Assembly: GCA_015179125.1 (NCBI GenBank) | Contig: WHVA01000393.1 | Span: 1-64,000 of the forward strand | Source: Gautieria morchelliformis | Taxonomy: Eukaryota; Basidiomycota; Agaricomycetes; Gomphales; Gomphaceae | DNA length: 64,000 bases | Direction: 5' to 3' | In this document: one piece after another, positions 30,531 to 46,336 of the stretch | Position numbering within the stretch: position 1 is the first letter of the stretch | How the letters are laid out: every line of letters starts with the position of its first letter | The notes under the pieces: generated by a model | The model's input: the letters and a program-made list of their open reading frames with translations, nothing else | What the model was told of the DNA's origin: nothing | The model's database searches: none | Program-made: the position numbers and the translations under genes

Positions 30531-33500
30531 CTAACCCCCAGCGGTGAGGCACACTGCTCTCATTGCAACCAAGTTGCTCCCCACCTCCTCGAATGGAAGG
30601 TTGACGGTGAATAATACGTCGCTTCGGTCGTTATTAAGGTATACTGGGAGGTTCACGGTTGAGAGTTTAGCGTCATCGGAAGGCTCCACTTGCACCCATC
30701 GTAACTGGGACGGGCCCAGTCGGACAGATTGCCCGTTATTCAACGACAAATGGCTGCCGGAATAAGCAGCCCCTTCCAGCATGAGACCTTACATGATGTC
30801 AGCCACGAGTTAAGACCATGGATTACAAGACCTCACCATCAACAATGTAAGCTTCGGGATCTTGGATTTGCTCCAAATCGAGCCTCAGATCGAGAGTCTC
30901 GAGGGACCATTTCTTGCGGTGTGCCACTGCTTGCCTCGTGGCGGTAACATACGCCTCCGGATAAAACAGTCCGCCAAGCCAAACCTCAACATCATTGAGG
31001 GACTCTAGTTGCGCAATCCGTTCGAGTTGGGCCAAGCGACGTCCAAGGTTGGGTATCCACTGCGACACAGCAGTTGTTCGGGTCACTTTATACCTTCGCC
31101 AATGGTCGGGAATCGTGCCTTATGAAAAATTAAACCATCGTTGTCTACTTTTGTATGACTGCGTACCTTTAGTGAGATGGCTCATAAGGTTGCGGAGATG
31201 ATTCGTCTGCTTGAGTGACCCTTCGCACACTTTGTTGACGTCGCTTAAGTCCTTCCTAACTTGGACAAGCAATTTGTGCCCGACGTTGCCCTCGCGAGCG
31301 AAAAAACGAAATAATGGATCCCTGTTGTCTCCCGTCTGCTTCTGCAAAACTTTCGAGGCCTAATGACATGATCCAAGTTACTAACATTTATCCGCGATGC
31401 TATGTCAGGCTACTAACCTCGGGCAACGCTGCCAGCCATTCTTGACAATGTTGCAATAGACTTCGCATCCATGCTGGTTGGGACGCGCCAGCTTTGGAGG
31501 CGGTGGTAGCGGTTGTCTCATTTTCGTCGTCGTCCACAAGCGTTCTCATTTTTCGCAGCTTGCCCAACAACGTATTGCCTGTTATGGCAGTCAAATGGCT
31601 ATGCGGGGGTATTGGTGCTTTGACTCACCCTGCGACACGGCGATCACTCGCTCAGCAGTTGGAGGCAGGCTAAGCCATGACGGTGGTTCCCTATCCGGAA
31701 GTCCCTGTACCCAAGTCAGGAAATGCTCCATTTTGGTTCCTTCTGGTACGGTCAATGTCTGCTGGCCATCGGTCAAGGGTATCAGATCGAAATCAACGTT
31801 ATACGATGTCGCAGTGAACAACCGGTCAACAAAGGCATCTAGCACCCTCTGATCAAAGTCACTGTCAATCCTGCCTCCATAGACAGACTGCTTGACCAGC
31901 GTTCTAACTGCCTCCCATGGGATGGATGCAGGATCTATGTTCGCTCGTCCCTTGGAAACGGAATTCAACCACGTGTCAATGGTACCAAAGGCAGCGGCCA
32001 TATCCGAGTCGTTGAAGTCATAGGTTTTACTCCATCCAAGAGGAACGTATCGCAGACGTTCCTGAACTACAGCATGGAACCAGGCAAGGAGGAAATAGAG
32101 TCGAACTTTCTCTGCGGGGCCTTGGGCTAGACGGGAACCTGAAATGCTACGCAAGGAATCAAGCAAGTTAGCTTTGATCCCTGGCGGAGGCTCGTTCATG
32201 AATATACGTGATTGACGCAACAAGTTCACGGGAATGACAGGATTAGCTTCCATGGTTAAGAAAAGGCGGAAGCTGCGGTGAGGATTAAGGCTCTGCAGCC
32301 GCTTTTCCAACTGGCCGAGCCAAGAGGGCGCCAGATGGACATTCTTCAACAACACCCAAGTTCCTTGACGAGCAGCAATAGCAATGGCTTGATCAGCTAA
32401 GGTGAACCCTTCTTGAGAACCCATCGCTACGGGTGTGCATTTAACACCTGTGTTCTGGACCAAATTGTCCACTCGGTAGCTGGCGTCGTATCCTGTAACA
32501 GACACCAATGACAAAGGAGTGGCCGGCTGAACTTCGTTCGAGACTATAGCACCTAGATCGTAGCTCGATTCAACGGAAAGGTCAGCTGCAAAAACTACTT
32601 TCACAAAAGCAGCAGTTGCCTGTAGTAGTCGATCAGGCCGGAAGCATTTGATTAGGAGCAAGTTACGGGTTTGTCTAACGACAGCTACGGGTCGATGGTG
32701 ATCAGTATTGGTTTCTTTGCTGATCCATTGCTTACCTGAAGCAGGATCCCACGGCCAAGGGACAGACTTCTCTGGGTTCTCTGCCTCCAAAAAAGATGAC
32801 CAGTCACTTTCGTGTTCTGCCAGATGGGCTTGGACGGGCTTGAATATGGAGTTGCGAGAGTAAGCTTGTAAACGTTGTTGCTGATCTGGAGATAAGATCG
32901 ACGGTTTTCCTGAGTCTCCAATGCCGCTAGCAGCAACCAGTGTGCCGTCCCCACTTTCAAGTAAAAACTCCATCTCGTCAGCTATTTCATCGGTACCACG
33001 GATCTTGGTTTGCGCCAGAAGGACGGCAAGCATAACATGGTCATGGTGCAGCAATGCACGCGATGTTCGCTGGTAGACGATCAAGAAGAGATCGTTTAAC
33101 AGTATCTCTCGTCGCTGATTGGAGTCTCGAATATTCTTGAGGTTAGGATTTTGATGAAGAACATAGTCAAATATGTCGAGGAAAAACCGAAGTGAGAATT
33201 GGTAGAAATGATTGACGAGATTGAGCTGCTCCAAGATGAAAAAGATTGAGCTGCATGCTTGTGCCAGGGGAATGTATTCTGCAGTCACTTCTTCCACTTC
33301 CTTCATAACAACATCCGTTTCCTCTACTTTCCGCGTAATTTCCGCAGCTTCTCTCTTGAGTGTCTCTAGAGTGTCGATTACTTTGTCGTCGTCCAAGATG
33401 TTTCCGCTAGACTCATTGAGCGCCTGGAGGAGCAGCTTTTCCAAGGTTCGCAATCGTAGGCGGAATTCGCCCTGCACTTTCATCAAATCTGTCCGCTTAC

Positions 33501-36500
33501 GATCGGTTTCGGGACGTTCCACCTTAAGGACTTGGTCTAAGGACTGACTCTGCAAACTGCTTCGTGTCATCGTGAAGTTCACAAAGGTGACGCGACTACA
33601 GATGTCAGGAGAAAACTCGACAGAAGGGTCCCTTGTTGATAGAAACATAGTGAATGACGGAGAGAAGTCAATGTCTTGACTTCCCAGTCGGATGAGAACT
33701 CGACCACCAGTTCGCCGTATTTCCTTGTTAAGAACGGCATTTAAAATCGGATCGAGGTGTTCCACATCCTGAATGAGAAGCGCATTTCCAAACCGAAGTG
33801 CACTCTCTAGCACCTTGAGGAATGCCTCGTCCAGGAAACTGGTGACCGTAATCTTCCGTTCTTTGTATTCGTTAAGAAGGAATGTTGTCGCCTGACCCGT
33901 GGGGTCGATGATGAGAGGATAGCGATTGAACCGCTTAAGCATAATGGCATTTTCTGTACAAAGCGTATCGGAAGGCAACGACTTGGACTGCCAACTAAGA
34001 CGGTCGTCGGGAGTCGAGAGATATTCTGTCAGCGACAGCTCGGGCTTGAACTTGATGTTGGCGTCTGCCAAGTGACCTGACCACTCCTGCCACATGCCTT
34101 CACGGTAATGTTGGTCAAAGAATCCACCGTAAGCAACGAAGGCTGCAGACAACAATACGTCGCCAACGATAGTGCTCATCTCCGTCTCAAATGTACGACT
34201 CCCAGCCTCCCAACGAGCCCTTTCGGATGAGAGACTCTCGAGTAATGTCATGCTCCGATCGACCTTGCTTTGAACGCGCTCCATCTCGGCCTTGATGGAC
34301 TGAGTTTCGCTGATAAGAAACGCATACTCTTCTTTATACCTCTTGATGCTGGACTCCAATTCCGAGATCATTTCGACCATGGTGGCGGCCTGCTGCTTAG
34401 TTTGTTCAGCCTGGTTTTCGAGGGATTGCACTTCATTTCGAAGCGGCTCCACTCGGTCCAGGATTTCAGAGAAGCTGATTTGGGCAATGACCCATTTCAC
34501 AACTGGTCCACAAGCCTTGCTGGCACGGTTGACAGTCTCATAATTGTATGATGGACGACTCAAGTACTCCTTCTTCATAAATTCCCGTAGCTGTTTCGTG
34601 AGCTGTCGGTTTGTATCGAAACCCAGAATCCGTTGTTGAAAGTTGTCCTGACGAATGATGCCTTGCACCGTACGCCAACTGTCCACTTTGTGACCCAGGA
34701 TAGTGCAAGCTGACTCCATGGCTAACTTGACTGCTTCTGGAGGGTTCGCCATGGCACGAACTTCTTGCATTTGATTGCGACGGATATTATTGACAGCTGC
34801 TTGGGCTTCTAAGACTGCTGGCTCAGCATTAGCTAGGTCAGCGAGAACTACCGAGCGACGCTGTTCAATATTCCGATCCTGTTCTGCCAAAGCAGCCTGA
34901 ATCTCAATTGAAGCCGCTTTTTTCTGCTCAGCCTCCTGTTGATCGGCTACCATTCGTCTGAGTTTCTCGTTTGCTTCAGCGTCCTTGGCTTCCAACTGTT
35001 TACGTTTCATCGCGAGACTCTTGCGTAATTCCTCCACTTGTGTCACAGTGTCGCGCAGCTTATCAAGACCAACGTGAAGATGTCGCTGCTGTTCCTCTAA
35101 TTCATCGCGCTTTTCAGAGTAAAGGCGAACGTAGTGATGAAGGCTAATGTAGCTTCCGTTAGTATACTGTAAACGAGTTATAAGAGGAAGGCGCACAAGT
35201 CCAAATAATGGCGAGGTGTCGCATAATTGTAACGACCTTGTCGTCGACTCAATCGAGTATTGATTTGATAAAGTGTCTGGTGGACATGGACAAGGGCATT
35301 CACAACCGCTGTGCGGTGGATAGGAGGCATCTCCAATTGGCGATATGCAATGGGGAAGTGGACTGATGGCGCATAGGAGGGAAGATCCAAATCTAGGGTT
35401 CGGGTAAATTCCATTCCAACCTGATAGAAAGCTTGATCGTTCCAGTCGCCAAACCAGTCTAGAACGCATCGATTGAACAAAGCTGGAGAAGTGGCAGCTC
35501 GAGATGCCAGTCCGTTCTCTGGCGGGTTCATGGTAAATACAACGTGTAGATTCTTGGCAACCTGTTGCGTGAACCAGCGATACAGTTCTTCATGAGAATC
35601 CAGCATTAAACCATCTCGCTGAGAACCCTCTTTGCAAGCAGTCATGAGAGCGGAGTGTTCGTCCCCTTCAAAAAGACCCGGCACCTCTGCATTGGCGAGG
35701 AGTGTATTCATGCGCTCGAGGAAGCCCGAGTCAAGGACATTGGACTCATCCATGATAAAACATATTTTTTCGCCCTTGGTACCAGCGCGTCTAAGCACCG
35801 TTCGTAAGTCGTCGTCAAAGTCATCTCCCGTATACTTATTCGAGACCTTGATTTGGAAGACGCTTAAACCATTCATCCAAGCAACGAAACGGGACAATGT
35901 GGTCTAGACCTCGATGTTAGAGGCACCAAAAACAGAGATGCTCCGATGAGGACTGACCTTGCCGCTGCCACTTACTCCGATTAAGAGAAGGTGTCCTTGA
36001 ACTTGACGGAAAACACGATCGATCCGCAACACGTGATCCAAAACATCATTGAACAAGACCAGAGGGACGTCCAATTCTTCTTCATGGAAGACACGAAGAC
36101 GAGCTTTAGTGTACTCCCGTAATTGTTCGCGATCGACGGGCATGTAATTCTTAGAAGTCCAATTGGAGAAGAGTATTGGCCTTGACAATGCCTCATCACG
36201 ATTGATCGTCGGGAAGTTCTCCATCGCAACAATATCGATGTTTTCATCTGTCCACTGCTTTTCATCTTCAGTAACAAGTCGATCTTGGAACAGACGGAGG
36301 GCTTCATGAGCCCAGACACGGATGAGGCCTTCTACTGACAGCATGTCCAAAGGTTTAATAGCCTCATACAGGCCGCGAACCCATCTTGTAAGCTCCCGCG
36401 GGCTGTACACATAATGGGCCTGGATATCGGTAGTGAATCGTCTCTGAGACGCCAGATAGAACGCCACCATGGCGTCTGTGAGAGGTTCCGAATAGGCACG

Positions 36501-39500
36501 GAGATTAGGTACAACTTTAAGCATTGCCCGGTTGTAAGTACCATAGATCTGCTTCAAAGAAACCTCTCCAGGGTAGTCGACCATAATTAAAGGAGCATGT
36601 CGAAGAAAGCGGTGGCTTAGCGGCACACGGCCAGGATCAGTAGGGGGATTACATGCCCCCACGAACTGAATGCGTTCCAACTTCACCCACGCCATATCGG
36701 TGGTCCGATAGTAACCGCCAGACTCTACTAGTTGACGGAGGAACGAAATAACCCTCTGTGTGCCGTACTTGTCCGGAGCCGGTAAATTGATCTCGTCGCA
36801 GAAGACCACCAACCAGCGACCAATCTGAACAGGAGCGAGAATGACTCCATTTGGGGTCTTCCGGTACTCACAATACTGCTCAAATGTCTTCAAGATAAGC
36901 TCTGGGGTAGTGGCGCTAGAAAAGTTGAGACCAACGACCTCCATGTCAGGGAGTTTGCGCAACGCGCTGAAAAGTGTCATAGTCTTTCCCGAACCAGGCG
37001 GACCGCAGAGCATCAAAGGCTTATGCTCCGAGAGCCACGAATACAGGACTTCTTCGTGGCGCACAGTGTCCATGGTAGGAACAACCACATCGGACGCTGT
37101 CACTGCGTGAGCCTCGATCTCTATGATTGGAACTTTCGATTGCCAAGCCACCCAGTCACCGGAGGCGACGTGCACGTCAAAATCAAGAAGAGAAGTGCCA
37201 GAGTTGAGCAAGGGGAGATCAACGCCGGTGCGTCCACGCAAAAAATCTCCCATTTCGGCGCGAAGATCCAGTTTTGCATCTCCCGAAAACGCCCAGATGA
37301 TGCTGACCAGCAGTCTCTTAGTCACATATTGTTCCACACCCTCATTTGAGAGCGGAAAATCTGAATGCTGGTTGTTGTATTCGATCACGTTGCGTACCGT
37401 CTTGTTGATCAATGAGAACAATGTGTTGAGGGCTCTTGTGGGAGTGAAATCCATGATATGCTCCATAGATTCCGCGAAATCCAGAGCTGCAGTGACAAGA
37501 CCGTCTTCAGCAAAATATGGCTCCAACACTACGCCAATACTGCGCTGGATAATGAGATTGGGAGACAATGACGACTCAGCGGGTAGGGCGTCCGTGAGAC
37601 GAGAAGGATTGTCAAATGTATCCTCATCGTCCGCATCCAACGCCACGGTTGCTAAAGTATCCAGGTAGTTTCGATAAACCATAGGTGGGTCGACGACATC
37701 TTCGCTGAACCAAATCATTCCGCAGCGACTGACGGTTGCAAGGGTGGCATACTTCAAATGCTCGACTTCGAACATGATGCGTACATTTGATGGTAGGTTC
37801 AACCGTTCACCATTAGGTAGTGTGAGTAGTTTGTTGTCGTCCAATACACTGGAAGGACTGTTTGAGGGTTCGTGAAATGAAATAATGAAATATTCACGAA
37901 CCTGTTTAAGTTCTCCACCCATTCGGGATCAACGTCGCCGTCGAAGATAATCCAGTGTCTCTTGCTGCTTTCTCCTCGTACGTCATCGACAATCTTGCGC
38001 AGAATATGAGTGAACAAGCCATCATTCCACTCGCGCGTTGTGGGGTCTAGAGTTCCATACAATGCATCCTTGTGCATAGCCTTGGGGTCGATAACATAGG
38101 GGACGCCCTCCGTTCCGTCCAGTCGTTCCAGTGCGGCCATCAGCACTTGCCAGGCATTGGTCTTGCCACTACCAGACGGTCCAACCATCATGAGCCCATG
38201 TTGGATTTTCTGAATCTGATAGAGCTGAAGTATCTTGGCAATCCAACGTTCTCCGATGACTAGTCTGCGTTCTGAGCAAACTTTAAGGATTTGTTCGCGT
38301 AATGCATCCAAGTCAACTGGGAAATAATCGACCCCGGGGAATACGTCGGCAAGCAGACTGTAGAATGCTCAGAACCAACCAGTCTCACTCTAAATCACGT
38401 ACCTCGTCAACAATGGAACATCATCCGCAACTAGCTTGGGAACAATAGTTTCAGTAACACTTTGGATGAGTATGACTTGTTCAGAAATGCTATCCGACAG
38501 ACCCCCTGTGGACTCCTCGCTCGGGTCACTTGATGTACGAATAGACTGCAACCTTTCGCGCTTCAAAATACCAGCACTAGCAAGTACCGCTTTGAGAGCC
38601 CGAAGGCCAAAGTCATAATGCGGCTGTGCAGATAACTGTTCTGAGCAAAGATTGAAGAATGGAACAATCTTGGAAGCCAGGGTCTCTGCGGTTCGGAAGC
38701 CTTGAGAGAACAGCATAACCTGCGCGATCAATTCCCGATCAGGTCGCGTCATTGCCATGCTGAAACATAGCAGGTAAGAAGGAAAGCTGCCGCAGAGATA
38801 GACAAGAGGACTCACGGGCGGAATAATTTCGTCAGATTGGGTGGCAGCGTGGAACGACCCGCGTAGTTAGGGTTAGTGGTAATGAATATGCCTGGATGAG
38901 ACTTTTTGAACCCAGTATGCCAAGAGAAGAGAACGCCAGGGACAAACCGATATTCGGATTTATCTTGAGATTCTTGCCAACAAGCTCGATTTCTGTATTT
39001 GGATTCTTGACCAAAGCCGCCAATCCTTGCTGTATACTTTGGACTTGTTGTGAGACTGCACTTAGGATTCGTTCTTCGAGTCGATTAAACTCGTCAAAGC
39101 AACCCCAGGCGCCAACCTGGCACAACCCAACAAATATACGACCCATGGCTTGGAAGTCGAACGTTTCGTCGCAACAGAATACAAGAACAAAACGACCCAG
39201 TTGGACACCTAATGCCTTCACCGACTCAGTCTTGCCTGTATGTCGCCTCGTAAGTTAGTTCTCTTATTGATGCGAGTGTCATCTTACCGGTACCAGCAGG
39301 TCCAAAGGGAGAACCACCCAGTTGGCTGTCTAGGGCCTGGGTCAATGTCAGATAGCACCTGTCTGTTAATGGAGTCTGAACCAATCTGTCTGGGACACCA
39401 AGGTACTCCCATCCATAAGGAAACTCAGCATTGGCAAGGTTGATTTTCAGCCTGTGCAATGGACTATCGAATTTTCCATCCAAATTGAGATAAAATCTCA

Positions 39501-41963
39501 TCTGGTAGAGCCATGGGAATGCCCTATTGTCACCTACACGTTGAGCGACAAGGGTTCGAGTTACGTCACGTTGATGCACAAGTTCCGTTATAAGGTGTTC
39601 GCATTTGCGACGTGTGATTGGACTGAGTTCTGTCAAGACAACATCTGCGAGGAGATCTAATCCCTGGCGCACGGTGTCCAGAGGCCCTTCCAGGGATTGA
39701 GATGTGTCAAAAGAACGTTCAACTGCGCTGGTCCATGCAACCTGGATAGCCAACGATACCAGCTGAGCGGGGTACTTCTCAATCCATGGGATGAAGCGAT
39801 CGGCTGTCAAGGCCATCCCCGTGCTATAGAATGTCTGCAATTCTGCGACTGCATCGCATAGTAATCGAGCAAGAGAAACTCGCATTTCTGATTCGATCTT
39901 GGCGAGCCAATCGTTGATCTTCGGAAAATCTTTGAGTAGGATGGGAGTCCTGAAAGCGACCTCTTCCCCTTCACGAGACGCCATACCTTGGATTTGAGTA
40001 AGATCATCGTCTAACATCACTGTGGATATCCCCGCAAACATCTTTTTAAGATGCTTCATTATCCTCAGGATGTCCTTGCTGTTCCCGATAATTTCAAGAA
40101 GATCTTCGTCGCCAACGAAGTAAAAGCGAGGGAATGAAGCCCGTTCGCGTTCTAGATACTCTCCCAATGACTTCTGAATCTTGTTGAGCAAATCTGCAAG
40201 CCTTTCAAGGCTTTTTTGGATGCCTTGGATGTTCATGACGTCTACAACGAAGGGAGATTTGTACACCTTTTTCATAACGGTGAGGAATTCGGTATTGATG
40301 TTCGCGAAACGAGCGCTCTCCACCGGAAGGAGATGCTTGATATCGGCACTACCCGAAAAGATCCCTTCGAGGTACACCCACTGACGTTGAACATCGATCC
40401 AGACGTCTAAGGAACTAATTAATCTCGAGAGAAGGGATTTATGCGCAGTGCACGCACCGAAAAGTACGTGGATGCGGTTCAATTCTCTTCCCAAGAGGCA
40501 GCCTTGAGGAGATATGAGCTCTACTACGCAAGAACGATTCAACTGTACTAACCTCCTCCTCAAAGACTGCAAAACGTAACGTGAGCATGTATGTGGGTGA
40601 GACTTTAAGTAGCCACCTTTATAGTATGGCGACAACTTCATTGCCACCAAGGAATTCAAGTTCTCGCTGCACTTGGTGAACAAGTCGTCCCAGCCACTTC
40701 ATTAAAAGCCGTCAAATAAAAACAAGGGTACAAATGAAACCACGCACCGAATCAAGCGACATTTATTTTGATAGTTCACAAGATCAAGAGTGTAGTTTGT
40801 CCAGGTTTCTTTCACTTGTTTGATATATTCTTCCAATGCCATCTAGTCGCAATAGCGTTAGAACACATGCCTTGGAAACTTAAGAGGACAACCGACCTCG
40901 CCTTGGGCTTGAATGATAACTTCTTTGATCAAAACCTCGTTCTTCTTTAGGTCCAGGTCATATACGTGACCAAGATTCAACCTAGCGACGGGTCAGTAGG
41001 ATAGGCGAATGACTGAATACACTTACTGAGAGAGGCTGACGGTAGCCTGGAGACGCAGAACTTTGAATAACTGCCTCCAATGCCTTTCCTTTAATGCTTC
41101 AGATTTCAGCTCTCCAATTATGACGTTTGACTTGAGCAACCCTTTCAGCACGTCCTGAACGTACTCAAAAGCTGCATACTGCCGCATCCTGGTGGGCATC
41201 TCTTTGGTGCTGGTCAGCAATCCATCAATCTGTTGTCTGAGCTTCCTCGGTTGCACTGTGGCCCAGACACTCTCCCGGAGTTCACCGATCTGGCTCCAAA
41301 TACCTGAAAGTGCTGTCCAAACAGCCTTGAGATCTCTGAGTTCTTCAAAGACAGGTTCGAGCCGTGTGTGGCGAACTAGCTCGAGGTCAAGTGCCTCCTT
41401 GGCGCGACAAAGAAGGTCGTATTCCTCTTGCACACGCGTCAGCTTCCCTTCGAACACATTGATGGTGTTCATAGCAGTGTCGGCGCGCATGTTTCCTTGG
41501 ACAGGACGCGTTTGTTCCCATTCTTGAAGAATATCCCCAATTCTGTTCTCCACAATCTTGTCCTCCGCAACAATCTTCAATTGGAGACCGGCTGTGAAGA
41601 ACATTGAACATTCACATGAGATGAGAAAGATACAGGACATAGCCATAACGCACCAAGTTGTTCTTGAATAGAATCATTCTTTCTCTTCAGAATCTCATTA
41701 TACGCGCTCCACTCGCCCCTTAGCTGATCACTGTATAACCAGTCATCTGGAAACTGGTATCGAAAGCGTTCAAGGGTTTTCTCTCCATTAGCACATAGCT
41801 CTATCACTGGGCCCCATGCTTTCGTCTTGCGTTTGAGATCTTGCACGAATGTGATAAATGTCACGGCCGCCGCCGTCGAGGAATTCGACGGGGCAGTAAG
41901 GACCTTTAAGTGAGGGCGTAAATAAACGAAAGATGACAATGTTCATTTTACGCTAACCTCCAT
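30531..41963 (-). CDS. Cytoplasmic dynein heavy chain, motor half (dhc2-type of a split gene)
   Basis: About 3,500 residues in many exons. Upstream exons: 41963-41958 (ATG GAG), 41903-41654, 41591-41027, 40981-40897, 40842-40748, 40696-40617, 40566-40553, 40502-40458. The last of these looks one base short near 40487. Then the linker and AAA1 (P-loop GPAGTGKT split by an intron near 39280; [14 protein letters not shown]), AAA2 (GPSGSGKT, about 38180), AAA3 (GPPGSGKT, about 37000) and AAA4 (GVSGSGKT, split near 35960). The stalk coiled coils and microtubule-binding domain lie at about 35140-34260, then AAA5, AAA6 and the C-terminal domain to the stop at 30531. The protein begins at the late-tail words [13 protein letters not shown], near residue 900 of an unsplit heavy chain, and SmE follows 145 bp upstream. 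In Agaricomycetes the tail is a separate gene (dhc1 in Schizophyllum). Minus-end-directed microtubule motor. Confidence 0.93.
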
Positions 41964-42108
41964 GATGGTACTGTATGCGCAAGACGAAGGACACTTCCTA
42001 ATTACATAACACCGTGACCAAGTACTCTGTCTGGGTTTCAAAACGCGTCGCCACACCAGTCGCAGACCACATCCTCACTGTATAGTCGTGCCTTGCCTAT
42101 CCTTAACT

Positions 42109-42587
42109 ATGTCTGGCCGACAACAACGTGTGATGGTTCAACCCATCAACCTTATATTCAAAAATTTGCAACAAGCTCAGAATTTTCTCTTCATCGCGAG
42201 CTCAACTGAACTAACGAACTGACAGCGAACAAAAATCTCTGTGTGGTTGTATGATAATGTGGAAATGCGGATAGAGGGGAGAATAATTGTAAGTGTTACT
42301 TATAAATCTAGTGCCTTGTCCTCTGAGTCGTGCTTGGTGGATGCTTTCTGTACTCGACATCTCCCGGCTTTTGCTGTAAAACTGATAATTTGATTGTAGG
42401 GCTTTGATGAGTTCATGAACTTGGTGATCGATGATGCAGAAGAAGTCTATGTCAAAGACGCGAAGCCACGGACATCCCTTGGTCCGTCGATGTCAGTTCC
42501 TTTGTCTTGCCCAAGCTGAACGGCCCTGCAACAGGAAGAATTCTTCTCAAGGGAGATAACATCACCCTTATCCAGCAAATCGTTTGA
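42109..42587 (+). CDS. Small nuclear ribonucleoprotein E (SmE)
   Basis: Exons 42109-42174, 42226-42288, 42400-42481 and 42535-42587 join to 87 residues, the normal SmE length. The Sm fold is clear: QRVMVQPINLIFKNLQQ, then Sm1 [32 protein letters not shown], and Sm2 GRILLKGDNITLIQQ. SmE is one of seven proteins of the Sm ring on spliceosomal snRNAs. The first intron (42175-42225) begins with GC rather than GT and ends in CAG, with a CTAAC branch-point-like word shortly before the end. No GT donor gives a conserved QQRTK junction. The gene is divergent from the dynein gene and convergent with the ABC transporter. Confidence 0.93.
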
Positions 42588-42851
42588 GTCTAATGTAACA
42601 AACGATACTGTGAGTACAACTTGGGACAAAAAGCCTAGAGTATATCTGTTAGGCATCCTTCCGGGGCTATTTTCATGCAATATACGTATAGAGTTGTACT
42701 CTACGCAATCCGTGCAGCCAGACGATATTCGTCACCGTTCTTGGTCGTCGATTACAACTCTTAATCCCTCCAATCGTGCTCTCATTTTGGGGCTAACAAT
42801 ACCGTACCCGCCTTCAGCTTATGCTGTCAATCAATGGGCAACCCATCTTAC

Positions 42852-45817
<2,966 letters not shown>

Positions 45818-46336
45818 TAATGTACAACTATCACGTGATTCTTACACCATCGGAAATACTGTACTGTAAGTACTAGTACACGTTCTAAAGTACTTGTAAT
45901 AGTACTAGACCAGTAAGATATATGCTAGACACCACTACAACAGCTGGAGTCAGGCCAGCACTTTCCATTGTTTGTCTTTTGCGAACTCGGCTGTCGTTGA
46001 TTCAAACTCGCTTCAACTCGCATCGAGTCGAAGGAGCCCTAAGCCACAGAGCGTCGAGCCAACCTAGGCACAGCAACACACGAGCTCATATTAATGCTGA
46101 ATTGATAGTCCAGACCCAGGTTGGCATAAGCAAGCGAATTCGAGGTCATGGTGAGTAGTCACATAAGAACAAGCTAACATAGAAACGATGCGGTGAAGTT
46201 CCCGTAGCGGCAGACCCAGGGTGGGTAGCAGAACTAACGCAAAACGACTAAGACAAGAAGTGGGTGTACTTTTTCCAAGAAAGAAGTTGTTAGAATAGCC
46301 AGATGTCTCGCTTGCTCGCGGCTCGGGATAGTCTTC
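45818..46336. other. Intergenic; upstream region of the ABC transporter
   Basis: Between the ABC transporter start and the end of the RNA-binding gene I see no supported coding sequence. A cluster of GTACT/AGTACT words, partly palindromic, lies at about 45848-45910, immediately upstream of the transporter start. The plus frame at 45922-46158 has no family resemblance. Confidence 0.4.

Noticed and set aside
30531-41963. Dynein gene as a 5'-truncated pseudogene
   Set aside because: All four main P-loops, stalk and C-terminus are intact over about 11 kb, and a tail-less motor gene is the normal state in Agaricomycetes.
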